A stretch of DNA of 64,000 nt. Source: Epiperipatus broadwayi. Its lineage: Eukaryota; Onychophora; Udeonychophora; Euonychophora; Peripatidae. The DNA lies in NCBI GenBank assembly GCA_028023455.1, contig JAQFVV010006215.1, forward strand, positions 5,563,230 to 5,627,229, written 5' to 3'. A program made the position numbers and the translations under genes. The notes under the pieces are model-generated. The model saw only the letters and a program-made list of their open reading frames with translations, had not been told where the DNA came from and searched no databases. Positions 34,996-46,763 of this stretch are shown here, in pieces; position 1 is the first letter of the stretch, and every line of letters begins with the position of its first letter.

Positions 34996-36800
34996 ATATA
35001 TATATATTGTAATAATCATTGAGATTTAGAATCAAATAATACACAATAACAATATTTCAATATAAAGATAAGTTATTATTTTTCATGAGGAGATTCAAAT
35101 GTTTAAACTTTTAGTTCACTTTATGATTGCTAGTCATTCCAAGAAATATAGACATATTTATGTATTGAAATGAACAATGTATTATCAATAAATAAAAAAT
35201 TCTTTAAGCAATCAAAATGATGTGAAAATTTGTATTAAAAAAATTTGAACAAATTGTGCAAAATGGAAGAAATTAAATTTTATATAACTCAGTTCTCTTT
35301 TCTCATTCATTTCAAATTGGATTCTTACTTCATTCAAACCCTGCAGTCCTTTATTATGTTTAGTGAATAAAAAAAAGTAAGAACATTACTGGCTACTAAT
35401 CTAACATGGAAAGCTCAACATTTCTAATAATTCTGGTGAAAAATGGAGAAAGCACATTATGATCCCATGTGAACTGTTAATATTTGTCAGAAGGAAGAAA
35501 TAAATTACAGCTGTTTTATTTTGTCTTATATTAAAAAAGTCTGACTGAACTTCATTCTAATTATTTTGAGCTTGTATTTAACACTTGTTAAGCTGGATAT
35601 TATGTTGTAGAAATTCTCAATTTTAAAAAGGGGTAAAAAGAGAAAAATTTGCTCTGTTATTATATAACCCTTTTTGAGAACTGTCTCTAATACATGTCAG
35701 CATTTGTTTAAAAGGAAACAATAAAAAAATAATGATAATAAGGTAAAATGCAATATTCACTTATAAATTATTTAAGTGTTAAATATTTATAGTTAATGAT
35801 GAAGATAGAGGTTAGTTTTTATCCCATATAGAATTTATTGAAATGATTTTTTTTATTGAATTAGGATTAGAATTTAAGTTATTGTTATATAATGATAGGG
35901 TTATGTTTATCCCATATAGAATATATGTATGTGTCAGTATTATGAAACTAAAAATCAAAGAAATGGTTTATAGTTATATAGTCCACTAGAGGGAGCCTGG
36001 GACTCTAGTTCATGCTGTTACAGGCTCCCAGTTTTATTCACCAAGGTTATAGTCCAGTTACGAATTCATAAAAGAAAAGTTTACTAAGATGTAAGTGAAT
36101 ACCTGTTTTATTGTTTTTTCATCTTTACAAGAAATTTTAAAACAGTTTTCATTCAAGAATAATAAAATTACCTTTCATTCCATTTTATGTAAATGGCTGC
36201 CATTAGCAATAGGCAAAGCTAGGTTAAGTAATTCTTAGAATCATTAGAGTAACATAAATCTTTGGAAAATACTTTTAAATGAAACCAAATTATTCTAAAA
36301 AAAAAAATAGACACTAGAAATCCTAATCTTATTGATAGAATAAAAAGAGTAAGCATTTGGACATCAAATCTTATTGAAAATATTGAAAATAAAAATGCTA
36401 ACAAAGATAGTTTTAAGATCTTCATCCTTGCATCAGATATTAATTATGTTAAACAAGTTTCCATGACTGAAAACCAATCATGAAGGACAGAAAACCGCCT
36501 AAGGAACATTATAAATACAAAAATTAATCATAAAATTAAGGAAAAAAGAAATCCCAGTGCTAAATTGTTCATAGGAATAAAATTACTATATCGTCTGTCA
36601 ACCGGAAGTTGCCAAATATGGCAAATCAGTCCAGAGCGAATAAATTATTTTGAATTTTAATTCAATCTCAATTTAGAATTAAACATTATAGATTAGGACT
36701 TAAGCTATCTTCCTGCACAAAAATCAAATTTCTTCGATGATCACAACAGAAGTGATTAGCCCACTTCCAGTGTGATTGGGGAACCACAAAAAATGAAAAA
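34996..36800. other. AT-rich non-coding stretch
   Basis: A small hairpin GGGAGCCTG/CAGGCTCCC with an 18-nt loop lies at 35994-36029. The block TTTATCCCATATAGAAT is repeated near 35818 and 35908. No gene recognised. Confidence 0.45.
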
Positions 36801-37240
36801 ATATTCAAATCAACACAAAATTACAACGAAATGATTCCTGAGCTACAAAACAATGATTTAAAGGCAAAATTAATCCAAATGATGTTTTAGACCTAAACAA
36901 AGACATTGAAGCCACAAATGATTCATCCTCTTTTAATTCAACAATTATTGAGATTATTCCAAAGTTTAACAACAAACTTTCAGATAATACAACTGTATCA
37001 TTGACTACTAACCAAGACCCAGAATTCAATCCAAAGAAGCAGAATCCAATTAGTATCAACAAATAAGAATCATAGTAAACCCTGAAGGTCTTTATAGTTG
37101 GATGGGTTGAACAGATATTGTGAACATTTGCAGACACAGGAGGTTGGTAATGATTACATACTTTCATCTCCATTGATCTCAGTGTCCAATGTGATATGGA
37201 CAAATGGTGTGTACTCATGATGTGCAAGTAAATCTGGCTT
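36801..37240. other. Unidentified balanced-composition segment, possible coding relic
   Basis: The plus strand is open for about 69 codons (36857-37062; contains DVLDLNKDIEATNDSSSFNS). The minus strand is open for 140 codons (36805-37227; contains MHIMSTHHLSISHWTLRSME). Neither shows a known domain. A decayed transposon or pseudogene fragment is possible; I cannot tell which strand, if any, was coding. Confidence 0.25.
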
Positions 37241-37278
37241 GATTACAGATTACAATGAATCCACTGTTGCATTGGCGG

Positions 37279-37880
37279 GCATGGGTCTGCACTCCTCTTT
37301 TTTCCTCGTGTGTGGTGGGGTGATCATGAGAGGCTTGGTTCATTTGTGGGGGTGGTCGGCCATCACTGCCAAGCCCAGGTGAGGGTTACTGCCCTCCATT
37401 GAACTTTGCCCTGAGAGGCTGCTGCACTGCCTTGATGGATTGTTTATTAGGACAGTATTGATTTGAGCTCATTATTTTTGTTTCCTTAGTTAACTTTAAA
37501 ATTTGAGCATTTATAAGGTGGTTGGTCTGCTTTGGGCCACTGACTTATTTTGTAGCTTTGATGGAGTTGTTGCTGCAATAATTTTGCAGGCATGGGTCTG
37601 CACTCCTATTTTCTTCCTCAGGGGTGGTGGCAGTCATTAGGGGGCTGGTTTATTGGTGCAAGCTGTTGACAATTTATTGCCACTACCTGGAAAACCTGCC
37701 AGGAGGGTACCTGGTCAAAGTCTCAGCACCATTCTTGCTCTGGTCAGCTGCTGTGCTCTTGATAGGTTGGTTTTCGGCAGTGCAGATCTGTGCTTGTTAC
37801 TTGTTAATTTTTCCCTAGTTGGTTTTCCAATTTTGGGCAGTAGACCAAATGGGGTCTCTGCACATTTGGACTGTTAATTG
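37279..37880. repeat. GC-richer island with a 311-bp spaced duplication
   Basis: GCATGGGTCTGCACTCCT occurs at 37279 and again at 37590. It is followed in both cases by T/C-rich sequence, a GGTGGNGN block and GGCTGGTTNATTTG-like sequence, so a unit of about 311 bp was duplicated and has diverged. The island stands out from the AT-rich flanks. No coding function or family was recognised. Confidence 0.55.
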
Positions 37881-40504
37881 GGAGAAAGAGGTACCTATAA
37901 TAGTCTTGACATGGCTCGGCTGCAGGTCAAGAGTTTATTATCCATGTACAGATACACATTAATCAAAATTATAATAACCCTTTTATGGACATAATTTTTA
38001 TCGAGCATATGCACTTTATATAAACCTTGTCAATAATTGTTTTACCATGTAACATTAAACACATTGTAATCCTCAACAGGTAAGTGTACCTGAAAATTTT
38101 TGTAATCTTTTACCTAATAAAGGTTACTTTTGAGAAATGTTTTATAGTTATAGATTCATTCATATGTAGAGTTATATTTTAAGTTTATTGAAGTCAGAGA
38201 GTGAAGCAAATGTACTCTATTATCTATAACTTTATTAATACTATAATGTAATTGAAGATTAAAATTAAACTTAGTAATGAACCCTTAGATATTTATGTAT
38301 AATAATTGTTTTCCTGTGTCTATATGGAATAAGTCAACAATATAAGAATTAGAAAAAAGGCTTTGTTAAAAGAAAAATAACTTATATTGTAACACTTCTG
38401 TTACATGGCACACAATAACATAGTGTGAGTGCATATATATATAAAGTTGAAAGGAAAAGTAGAAATAAATACAGACAAATTTTTTTTAGATATTTTTCTA
38501 CACTTCCTGGAATAAATAATCATAGTAAAAGATTAAATAGTTTTGAATTTAAAATAAAATTTTATTATAAATTAAACAGTTTAAAAAGATCTAAATAAAT
38601 ATTACTCATGTATTCTGGTTTTGAAATTAAAAATAAGCATATTAAACTGATAATTGTAAAACATTATATTATCTATTTTGAAATCTTTTAATTAATGTTT
38701 ATATACATTTCTCTATCTATTTTTTTTAAAAAAAATTGGTAGATCATACTTTGATGAAATTCCAAAGGATTAAAGTGAATTGAAATCAACTTTTTCCAAT
38801 TAAAAGAGATAAGAAAAACAGTTTTTAATTAAGAACAGTGTGTTGTCACTACAGCTGATTAATATAAAAAAAGTTAAAAAATGTTTAGTTTGGCTAGTGA
38901 TTTATTTTGAGAAGCAGTTAGCAGAGTTGGTTTGTTTCCAGAGCCATACAGATAGCTACCATGAATCAGAGGGAGCTGAATTTGAGACAGTAAATCCAGC
39001 AGTGGTCTACTAGTTCACTATGTTGAAGTTTAGATATACTTTGAAGGTAGACCCAACTTCTTGGTATCCATCTATAGCTGACATAGTATTAAATTGCTAG
39101 TCTGAAATCTCAGTGGAACCACTTGAAGAGGAACAGTTGACTGATTATACTTTTCCTTATGACAATCCTGGACTATATCAGTTTCACTAAGACACCCAGA
39201 GAGAATCTGTTTGCTGAAGAATTAATTATATATATGCTGATATATCTAGATGCAAGAAACAAAAGGTAAATGCATTGCATCATATTTATATGAAGTGAGT
39301 TGTTTTAAATAATTTCTTTAGTAAAAATGACAGTTAAAAAAATATAACTTAATGGTCAAGTAATAATTTTGCTTGGATTAAAAATAAAGGAGTTAATTCA
39401 TAGATGATTTTATATGTTTAAAAGAAAGCAAGCAAATACAATTTTGCTTGAATGAAATAATTGATTCATTAATGATCTTATTTTAAGACAAAAAAAAAGA
39501 CATTTTAAATTTAAAGATATTTATAATTAACCCTCTCAAACTCTGCATTTTCTGATGTTTTTCTTTGTCTCACCCATCAACATAAAATATATGATAAAAT
39601 GATTATTATTTATCTGAAAATAATAAATTTGACTTCATTTGATAGATATTTTTGTTTACTACTGAAATAAATTTTAGATGTTCACATTTTGTTTCTGTAA
39701 ATATTAAAAAAATGAGATCATAAACAAAACAATGAGTTTAGACGTCATCATTTCTAGAAAGATTATTTTCAGTTTATAAAATCAAAATATTTCTTAATTC
39801 TTATTATTTTTAAACATCCTAACGAATAATTATTTATTTCTCTTATATCTAACGAATTATGCTTTAAAAATTTAAATTTTTTGAATATTTATTGTAAAAT
39901 TGCGATATTTTCATACTCATAAATATAAAGTAGATTGCTTACGTAGAAGCTAATCTTGTAAATTGCTTCAGATCATATTTACGTTAGCTGCTAATATAAC
40001 ATTGTATTTTTGAAAATAAAGTATTTCAAATCAAAATAAGTTATTAATAATTTATATTTCTTGATATCTAATAAATATAGTATAAATTATTTTAAAATTA
40101 TCTAAAATTGGAATAAATTTGCCATTAATCACATTTTTGGATCATTAGAACTACAATGTCATAAAACGCTGAAAGTTTTATAGCCTTGGCAACAGACAAT
40201 GGCGAACATATCAGGGCGGGGCTTATGTCTATTGTAAGAGCAGGAATTTTGAATTTCCCACCTTCTAAAGCAAAATTTTTCAGCGAAAATTTATTATAAT
40301 AAAATATACCATTTTACACACATTTTAACGTATAATACTTACAAAATGTTCACCTGGGGGAGATTGGTCAAAAGTCAAAATTCTGTTGTCCTGCTAAATC
40401 AAAAGGTTAATTAATCAACAATCAAAAAGTGACCTGTCAAAAATTAACTTTTTTTTTTTTTAAAGGAAAGAAAAGAAAACTATAATCACTAAAGAGAGAA
40501 TTTG
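37881..40504. other. AT-rich non-coding stretch
   Basis: A less AT-rich patch at about 38920-39200 and a CpG/GC-box-like CAGGGCGGGGCTT near 40211-40224 are present. Neither is linked to a recognisable gene. Confidence 0.45.
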
Positions 40505-40544
40505 ATAACAGATTCATATTTTTTTTATATATATACATATGTAT
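40505..40544. repeat. Left part of a tandem unit split by element B
   Basis: ATAACAGATTCATATTTTTT and the following AT-rich sequence to GTAT match the start of the unit at 48934. Together with 48828-48933 it makes one complete unit interrupted by the element, so the tandem repeat predates the insertion. Confidence 0.85.
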
Positions 40545-42606
40545 TGTAACCGGCCACCTATCTCACCGAGATTACGGGCTTCGAAATAAACATGACATAG
40601 CGTAAGGCTTTATTTATTTTCTTACATCGACAGTTATTCACGATCCACATAAGGGGGCGCCAGATACGATTATTTAAGTTGATTTTAATTACTCGCATCA
40701 CCTTACATCATGTCAAAACGATTTCGAAGTCTAATCCCACCCACTAGCTCAAAACTCCCAGCATGGACCAATAAGGTTTCTCAAGGTTGTTACATGATTG
40801 TTCTAGGACGACTCCTCCCGGAAAAGACGCATTGTCCGCTAATGAAAAATCAGCATGGTTTTCTAATTACTCGACTACGGCATGAGATCCATTTATTGGT
40901 TGTCACTGATCAATGAGGTGGTTCGTTTACGCCCCGAACACTAGGCTTACAAGTTCATCCCCCCGATGTATCGTATATAACATAATTATTTGACGTTTAC
41001 TTCGATTGATTATAGACCCGCCCGCTCTTAAATCTATCTTAACTAAGGTTAAATAAGAAACATCGTGACTTACGGCACGATGTTGACATAATTAATACAG
41101 TAAATAAATTGAAATGAAAATTAAATTTAACTAAATATACTTCAAAGATAAGTCATTAAAAAATAAATAAACTACGGTTTTGAGTGTGTGTGAAAAGATT
41201 TGAGAAATGCTCGACTTGATTAGATATTGACAAATTTATTAAATATGAAAAGAAAACATTGTTAATTGATTTATTACACACGCGCACATACATTCACGCT
41301 CACAGAGAATCATAATTAGTCATAACATAATGTGAATAACGAGATAAAGTTCCTTTCTAGTTGATAAAATATATTATCTTTCCTGAGCTTCGCTTAAGTT
41401 CAAAGTTCATGTTTACAAAGTTCTGTAACAAAGATAAACTATCATGATGAGGAAAGTTTTAAGATTTGTTTGTGCAAATTTATGTTGGTTAATTACGAGA
41501 TTGCCTTATGAGTTTCTAAATTGAGTGAGTGAACATAATATAAAACATATTTACCTAGGATTTGTCTTGGTTACAACGAACATTGATTGGTCTGGACGAG
41601 TTTGGGTATTTCACGGAACATTTCTATTATTAGGAGCATCAACTTTACACGACGATGTTATCGGAATTTCATAGCTTCGGAGATATTTCAGTAGCGGAGC
41701 GCCGATCAGTCACTGAAGGGTTTATTAGCCCCTCATGACAGTCGACGCTCTTGGTATTAATTTCATAGTGATCATCTTCAAACTGAGGAATAAATCAAGC
41801 TACTTCAGAACAATTTTATTGTTAAAATAAAAGCATAAGCATCGGAATAAAAATGAGCAGGTGATAACTCGGAATACTGAGAATAAACAACAGCAATGAT
41901 AACGTATCAATCGAAATGAATCGAATCGAACCATTGAATAGGTTTTGACTGGTATTTATAAGGGTTGATCCATATCTTGGGATCCAATCGACCCCCAGAG
42001 TTCCTTGCTCCTGGAGTTGTCGTTCAGGTCCGCGTTTGAGCTACCTGTTCACTCACTCTTTGTGCTAAAGGCAATATTTATTTTGAGACAATCTCATTTT
42101 GCAATCTCACTCAACCAACCTTATCCTTCACACCTCGAATGCATGCGTGTGTGCGTGTGTTTTACCAGAACAATACAAGCTATTTTAAATTTAGAAGTCG
42201 AGCATTTTATCTTTTCCTCAAATCTTTTCTCTAAGTTTTATTCTAGTTAAAACTATATTTCTAAAATAAACATTTTTAAATTCCCCGTGGTGTTTTTGAT
42301 TGACAATTATATTTTACTATTTAGGAGAGCATATTATATTTTATTATTTAGGAGAGCAAATTATATTTTGTTATTTATTTTTTTTATTATCTAAAAGCTT
42401 TAATCATTTAATTAGACGTTTACCGTCTGTATTTTATCAATGTGTTTTATAAATGTATTTATGAGAGAAAACAAAACTATTACACGTTACGAAAATAAAA
42501 TTACGAGTGTTTTAGGCTGCTTGCTGGTGTGTGTGTGTTTATCGATTTGTCCCGTTCTGATCTATGCTTCCTAGATTTAATACTGATGTAACGCTGTCTC
42601 GTTACA
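40545..42606 (-). repeat. 3' LTR of element B (left on the map)
   Basis: 2062 bp, TG...CA ends (TGTAACCGGCC on the plus strand, CTCGTTACA at the other end). Small open frames such as 40710-40916 and 42005-42250 exist identically in both LTRs, but lie antisense to the element and carry no known motif. Confidence 0.95.
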
Positions 42607-42620
42607 TATCTCCCCGCCCG
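42607..42620 (-). other. Polypurine tract of element B
   Basis: The minus strand reads CGGGCGGGGAGATA directly before the 3' LTR. Confidence 0.7.
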
Positions 42621-42671
42621 GTGTAGAGTAAAATCCGATGCTGCGGGTTTTAGCTCGGTGAAGGAGCGAAA

Positions 42672-45608
42672 TTATTCGGCCCTCTTCAGTGCTCTTGCAT
42701 TGAACGTTCCTTTTCCGTGGGTCAACGCAAAGGCGTTGTTTCCATATGCCCTGACGATCTCGTATGGGCCCTCGTAAATGTCGAGGAATTTTTTGTAGAT
42801 GTTTTGTCCGGGTCGACTGACCGGGTTGGCCTTTACCATCACTCTATCGCCCACTTTGAACGTATTCCGGGTTGGCTTCTTGGTCTGCGTTCGCCTTTCT
42901 CCCATGTGCTCCAATCTTCGTAGCGCTATCTGATTGTCTTGTTTCCTATCGATTTTTCCGGTTCGGATTGTGGGCCTGTCATCGTATGGATAAGGTATCG
43001 GTTGCCCATAATGGAGTCGGCGTGGTTCAAATCCAGTTGATTCATTCTTTGCGGAGTTGATCATTTCCGTGATCCGGGGAACCTCCCGGACCCATTTCCG
43101 GTGATCTCCCGCAGTGTACACACGGAATAACCGTCCCAATTCCCGCATTACTCGCTCGCACGGGTTGCTCTGCGGGTTCCGGATCGACGTCATGTGGTGT
43201 TTGATCCCTGTTCGATTTATCCACTGCCTCCAAGTTTTCGACACAAATGGTGTGCCATGATCCGATAGGATGTACTTCGGCTTCCCGATGATGGGAAACT
43301 GTTTTGTCTCCAACAATTTGATGGTCTGGTGTGCGTTAGCCCGGGCCATGGGGTACGCGGCGACCATTTTGGAACATAAGTCGTATGCGACCAATATATA
43401 TCTCTTCCCCCCGGCCATCGGTAACGGCCCGTAATAATCGATCGCCACGGTGTGGTTTGGTTCCCGGATGATAATTGGTATCTGGGGTCCTTCATTTGAT
43501 CGATTTAGCGGTTTGGTCCTCGCACAGACATCGCACCCCCGCAATCTTGCGGTGATGTCCCGGTGCATTCCAGGCCAGTAAAACCAGTTGCTAAGGTATC
43601 CCTCAGTCTTGTTTGCTCCATAATGGCCGCGTTCCCGATGTGTCTCGTCAATCATCCGACCTCGCATTTCTTTCGGGATTACAATCCGGGTTTGTTTCCC
43701 ATTCCCTGTTTTCCTTTGGAGTAATCCCCCCAGGGTAATGCATCGGTCCCGATATTTCCATAGTGGACCCCCTTCGGCCCCTTCTTCCCTCTGGTAGGAG
43801 CCCGCCTTCGGCTTCCCTCTACGTAAATAACCTATTATACGTTGGCAGTCCTCGTCCTCTTCCTGGCTCCTTCGAATGTCGCCTGCTTTAAACCCTCCCT
43901 TCTTGTCTTGTCGGGTCGTTGCGGCTATGTATGCGAACTCGCCTGCCTCCGCATTTGTCTGAGTTCCTACAGGGTAACGGCTCAGCGTGTCCGCGATCAC
44001 GTTATCCCTTCCTTTGCAATATTCTACCTCATATTGAAACTCCTGCAGGGCTAGACTCCACCGCACCAATCTGTTGTTTGTCAGGAAGCTTTTGTTTAGG
44101 AATTCCAGACTCCGGTGGTCAGTGACTACCCTCACTTTGGACCCGACCAGGTACTGGCGGAATTTTTTGAACGCCCACACTATGGCGAGGGCTTCTCGCT
44201 CGGTGACCGTGTACCTCCTTTCCGGGTCTTTAAGTAGCCGACTAATGAACGCCAACACTCTCTGTTCTCCCTCCGGCCCCTTCTGGTACAACGTGGCCCC
44301 CAGCCCGATGTCACTGCTGTCCGTCTGTACCCAAAACATCTGGTCGAAGTCCGGGTATGTCAATATGGTTTGTTTCAGGAACCCTTCCTTTACTCTCCGG
44401 AAACTCAGTTCCCGCTTCTCATCCCACACCCATGCTTGCTCCTTTCTTAGTAGTTGTAACAAGGGCTCCATATCGTGGGAGAAGTTCTCGTAGAACTTGT
44501 TATAAAAGGTACACATTCCGAGGAATGCCTTAATGTCCTTCTTCTTCTTTGGGGTGGGAAATTCTTGGATCGCCTGGATTTTTTCGGGGTTAGGCCGCAC
44601 TCCATCCGGGCTTACTATGTGTCCCAAGAACTTGACCTCCTGTGTCGCAAAACGGCTCTTCTTGATATTGATTTTGATCCCCTTCTGTTCGCATTCTTGG
44701 AGTAGCCTTTCTAAGTGCCGGCAATGCTCCTCGATATCATTGGATGCTATGATGATGTCGTCCACGTACATCGTCGCAAATCCTTTTACCTCGTCAGATA
44801 GGGTTTGGTCCAGGCATTGTACCAAGCCTGCCCCACTGTTCTTTAACCCGAAGGGCACCCGGTTGAACTGGTACGCCCTTCCGTTATATTTGAATGCGGT
44901 GTACTTTCGGTCGTCGGGGTGGAGGCTCATTTGCCAGTAACTATTTGTTAAATCCATCGTGGAAAAAATCCGCTTGTTCCGGAACCTGGTCATTAGTTCG
45001 TTCATGACAGGTGGGGCGTTTGTGTCCGGGATCGTTACCTTGTTTAGTTGCCTAGCGTCGAGGCACAATCGTATTGACCCGTCCCCTTTTTTCACGGCTA
45101 GGATGGGATTATTGTACGGCGAGGTGCATTTTGAAACGACTCCCCACTCCGTCATCTGCTTTAACTGGGCTTCAATTTCTTTACGGTATTGGAACGGGAT
45201 CGGGTATGCCCTTGTCTGATATGGGTGGCCGGTGCTCAATCGGATCCGGTGTTCGTACCCTTGAATTACTCCCGGTTTGTCCGAGAAGACACTTTCGTGC
45301 GCCCCCAATATCTCTTGAATTCTTTCTTTCTTCCCTTTGTCTGGTCCAGCTATTTCCTCGATTCTTTTTTCGATTTCCCCTTTTATCGCGATGCATTGCA
45401 GCTTCCTTTGTCCTTCTGGTTCTTCGTCCCCTTTGCTTTTGAAAGGCACTGTGACTGTGTTGATCCTTGCTAGTTCGGTCCCATAATCGATGTTACATTT
45501 AGCCATTTTCATGAAGTCTGATCCTAATACTAAGTCATGGATTAAGCCCTCCAGTATTAGTACGACCTGGGTAAATTCCTGTCCTGCAATGCTGATATTC
45601 GCCCACAC
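42672..45608 (-). CDS. pol: Element B pol: end of protease, reverse transcriptase, RNase H, integrase
   Basis: Open for 978 codons; the frame opens at a GTG-containing stretch and has no own Met start. In order: the protease C-terminal HDLVLGSDFM (25-34). RT follows with the RLCLDARQLNKV block (180-191), motif A FSTMDLTNSYWQ (215-226), FGLKNSGAGL and the catalytic YVDD (281-284). RNase H has QTDSSDIGLGA (D430), TEREALAIVWAF and VVTDHRSLEFL. The integrase zinc site is H657, H662, C692, C695. The integrase catalytic triad is D724, D783, E818, with 34 residues between the last two, followed by a GPY-type EGPYEIV end (946-952). All catalytic residues looked for are present. Motif A has Ser where most family members have Gly (NSYWQ). 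Confidence 0.95.
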   Translation of the reverse strand: MWANISIAGQEFTQVVLILEGLIHDLVLGSDFMKMAKCNIDYGTELARINTVTVPFKSKGDEEPEGQRKLQCIAIKGEIEKRIEEIAGPDKGKKERIQEILGAHESVFSDKPGVIQGYEHRIRLSTGHPYQTRAYPIPFQYRKEIEAQLKQMTEWGVVSKCTSPYNNPILAVKKGDGSIRLCLDARQLNKVTIPDTNAPPVMNELMTRFRNKRIFSTMDLTNSYWQMSLHPDDRKYTAFKYNGRAYQFNRVPFGLKNSGAGLVQCLDQTLSDEVKGFATMYVDDIIIASNDIEEHCRHLERLLQECEQKGIKINIKKSRFATQEVKFLGHIVSPDGVRPNPEKIQAIQEFPTPKKKKDIKAFLGMCTFYNKFYENFSHDMEPLLQLLRKEQAWVWDEKRELSFRRVKEGFLKQTILTYPDFDQMFWVQTDSSDIGLGATLYQKGPEGEQRVLAFISRLLKDPERRYTVTEREALAIVWAFKKFRQYLVGSKVRVVTDHRSLEFLNKSFLTNNRLVRWSLALQEFQYEVEYCKGRDNVIADTLSRYPVGTQTNAEAGEFAYIAATTRQDKKGGFKAGDIRRSQEEDEDCQRIIGYLRRGKPKAGSYQREEGAEGGPLWKYRDRCITLGGLLQRKTGNGKQTRIVIPKEMRGRMIDETHRERGHYGANKTEGYLSNWFYWPGMHRDITARLRGCDVCARTKPLNRSNEGPQIPIIIREPNHTVAIDYYGPLPMAGGKRYILVAYDLCSKMVAAYPMARANAHQTIKLLETKQFPIIGKPKYILSDHGTPFVSKTWRQWINRTGIKHHMTSIRNPQSNPCERVMRELGRLFRVYTAGDHRKWVREVPRITEMINSAKNESTGFEPRRLHYGQPIPYPYDDRPTIRTGKIDRKQDNQIALRRLEHMGERRTQTKKPTRNTFKVGDRVMVKANPVSRPGQNIYKKFLDIYEGPYEIVRAYGNNAFALTHGKGTFNARALKRAE

Positions 45609-45835
45609 TTGTTTGGTTTGTATTCTCGCCTTTTTCCATTGGCCAGTACAATTTGGGTCCCTTTTAGCGGTAGGATTTTCATCTCTGTTGGCCCTTGGGC
45701 GATTTTGTTGAAAACTTCCTGTGCCATCACGGATACTTGGCTTCCCGTATCCAGCAAAGCCCTAGCCTTGATCCCCTGGATCGACACGTCGATTATTGGG
45801 CATTCCTGTTTTCTCCGAGGTCCTTCCCCCCCCAT
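45557..45835 (-). CDS. Element B protease, out-of-frame segment
   Basis: 92 codons in a frame shifted relative to both gag and RT. The retroviral-type aspartic protease active site is clear: ARALLDTGSQVSVM, with DTG at 29-31. The frame is genuine only between the two homopolymer breaks: the G8 run (C8 on the plus strand, 45826-45833) and the A5 run (T5, 45631-45635). Downstream of the second break the protease continues in the RT frame. The ATG at 45835 falls at the break and need not be a real start. Confidence 0.85.
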   Translation of the reverse strand: MGGEGPRRKQECPIIDVSIQGIKARALLDTGSQVSVMAQEVFNKIAQGPTEMKILPLKGTQIVLANGKRREYKPNKCGRISALQDRNLPRSY

Positions 45836-46370
45836 CTTGTGTTATATTGGCTATTCTGATCCCATTGTCCTCCTCTTGGTTAAAATAATCGTCGTTTTCG
45901 ATTGCCTGTAGTTTCTTCAGCACTCCTGTTATTTCGGTTTCCCTTTCAATGATTTGTTTGATCTCCCTGGGTAGGTTGCGTCCCGCTATCTTAATTTGCT
46001 GCTCCTCTGGTATTTGGTATTTGTCTATTTTTTTTAATCTTGCCACCTGTCTCTGGACGAAGGTACTGTATTTTTCCTCTTCTTCCTTCTTGTTTTGTTC
46101 GATTTCCCATCTTTCCCTTTCCTGCTGGGCTAATCCCCAATATCTTTTCATGATGGCCCTTTGATATTCCTCGAATGTCTTTGGTTTGTTTTTCATTGTC
46201 TCCCACCATTCCACAACTTCCCCTTGGATGTGGCTACATGCGATCGCTATTTTGGATTCTTCGCTGAACTGCCCGCATGAAAATAACCTCTTCAAGCTTT
46301 CTACATGTCGACACGGGTTCTCATCTCCCTTTCCTTTGAAATGCTCGATTTTTATCCATTTTCCCTCCAT
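45762..46370 (-). CDS. gag: Element B gag, short capsid-type
   Basis: 202 codons from ATG 46370. About the first 179 are authentic; the rest is read after the G-run break and ends at a stop at 45762. It has the retrotransposon-gag layout: WIKIEHFKGKG, a HVESLKRLF helix, the conserved-looking AIACSHIQGEVVEWW (43-56), then a long charged helical region rich in Glu, Lys and Gln. There is no CCHC zinc knuckle, which is notable for a Ty3/gypsy gag but known in some lineages. The start lies about 375 nt after the primer binding site. Confidence 0.85.
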   Translation of the reverse strand: MEGKWIKIEHFKGKGDENPCRHVESLKRLFSCGQFSEESKIAIACSHIQGEVVEWWETMKNKPKTFEEYQRAIMKRYWGLAQQERERWEIEQNKKEEEEKYSTFVQRQVARLKKIDKYQIPEEQQIKIAGRNLPREIKQIIERETEITGVLKKLQAIENDDYFNQEEDNGIRIANITQDGGGRTSEKTGMPNNRRVDPGDQG

Positions 46371-46744
46371 TCTGTTTATTGTCTCGTTGATCTTGATTTA
46401 TTTGGCCTATTATAACTTTTGTCACTACTGTTTACGGGAATGTGGTTCTTTTTACTTTTGATTTTATTCGTTTTATGGTGACAGCGACCGATCGGCGTCC
46501 GCTCCCTTATCTCCTGCTATGTTTTATTTATTTTGTTTATTTTGCTCCGGTTCCCGATGTTTTGTTTACATATTTGCGATGTTAAGAATCGCCGCGATTT
46601 TGTTCCGTTTGTTTATTTTTTTATTTTTTTTTTTTTCAGCTTTTGTTTACATAAACATTTCCGCGTCTTCTCCCAGGTTCGGCCGCTTTTGCTAGTATCT
46701 AGATTTGCTTTATCTTTATGTTTAGAAGCGTCATTTATACTAGC

Positions 46745-46762
46745 CTCACGTTGGAAGCGCCA
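46745..46762 (-). other. Primer binding site of element B
   Basis: The minus strand reads TGGCGCTTCCAACGTGAG, one base after the 5' LTR. It shares TGGC, CCAAC and a G-rich end with the site of element A, and recalls a lysine tRNA 3' complement with extra bases. The primer is not assigned. Confidence 0.55.
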
Positions 46763-46763
46763 A

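Noticed and set aside
36805-37227. 140-codon open frame on the minus strand
   Set aside because: No domain, signal or splice context; the plus strand is also partly open; kept only as an unidentified segment.
40710-40916. 68-codon frame present identically in both LTRs of element B (also 46931-47137)
   Set aside because: Antisense to the element; identity is explained by the LTRs being recent duplicates; no motif.
42005-42250. 81-codon frame in both LTRs of element B (also 48227-48472)
   Set aside because: Same reasoning; T/C-rich LTR sequence, no Met-started conserved protein.
44074-44493. Plus-strand open frames across the pol region, including 44533-44940 and 45074-45442
   Set aside because: Antisense shadows of the minus-strand pol gene.
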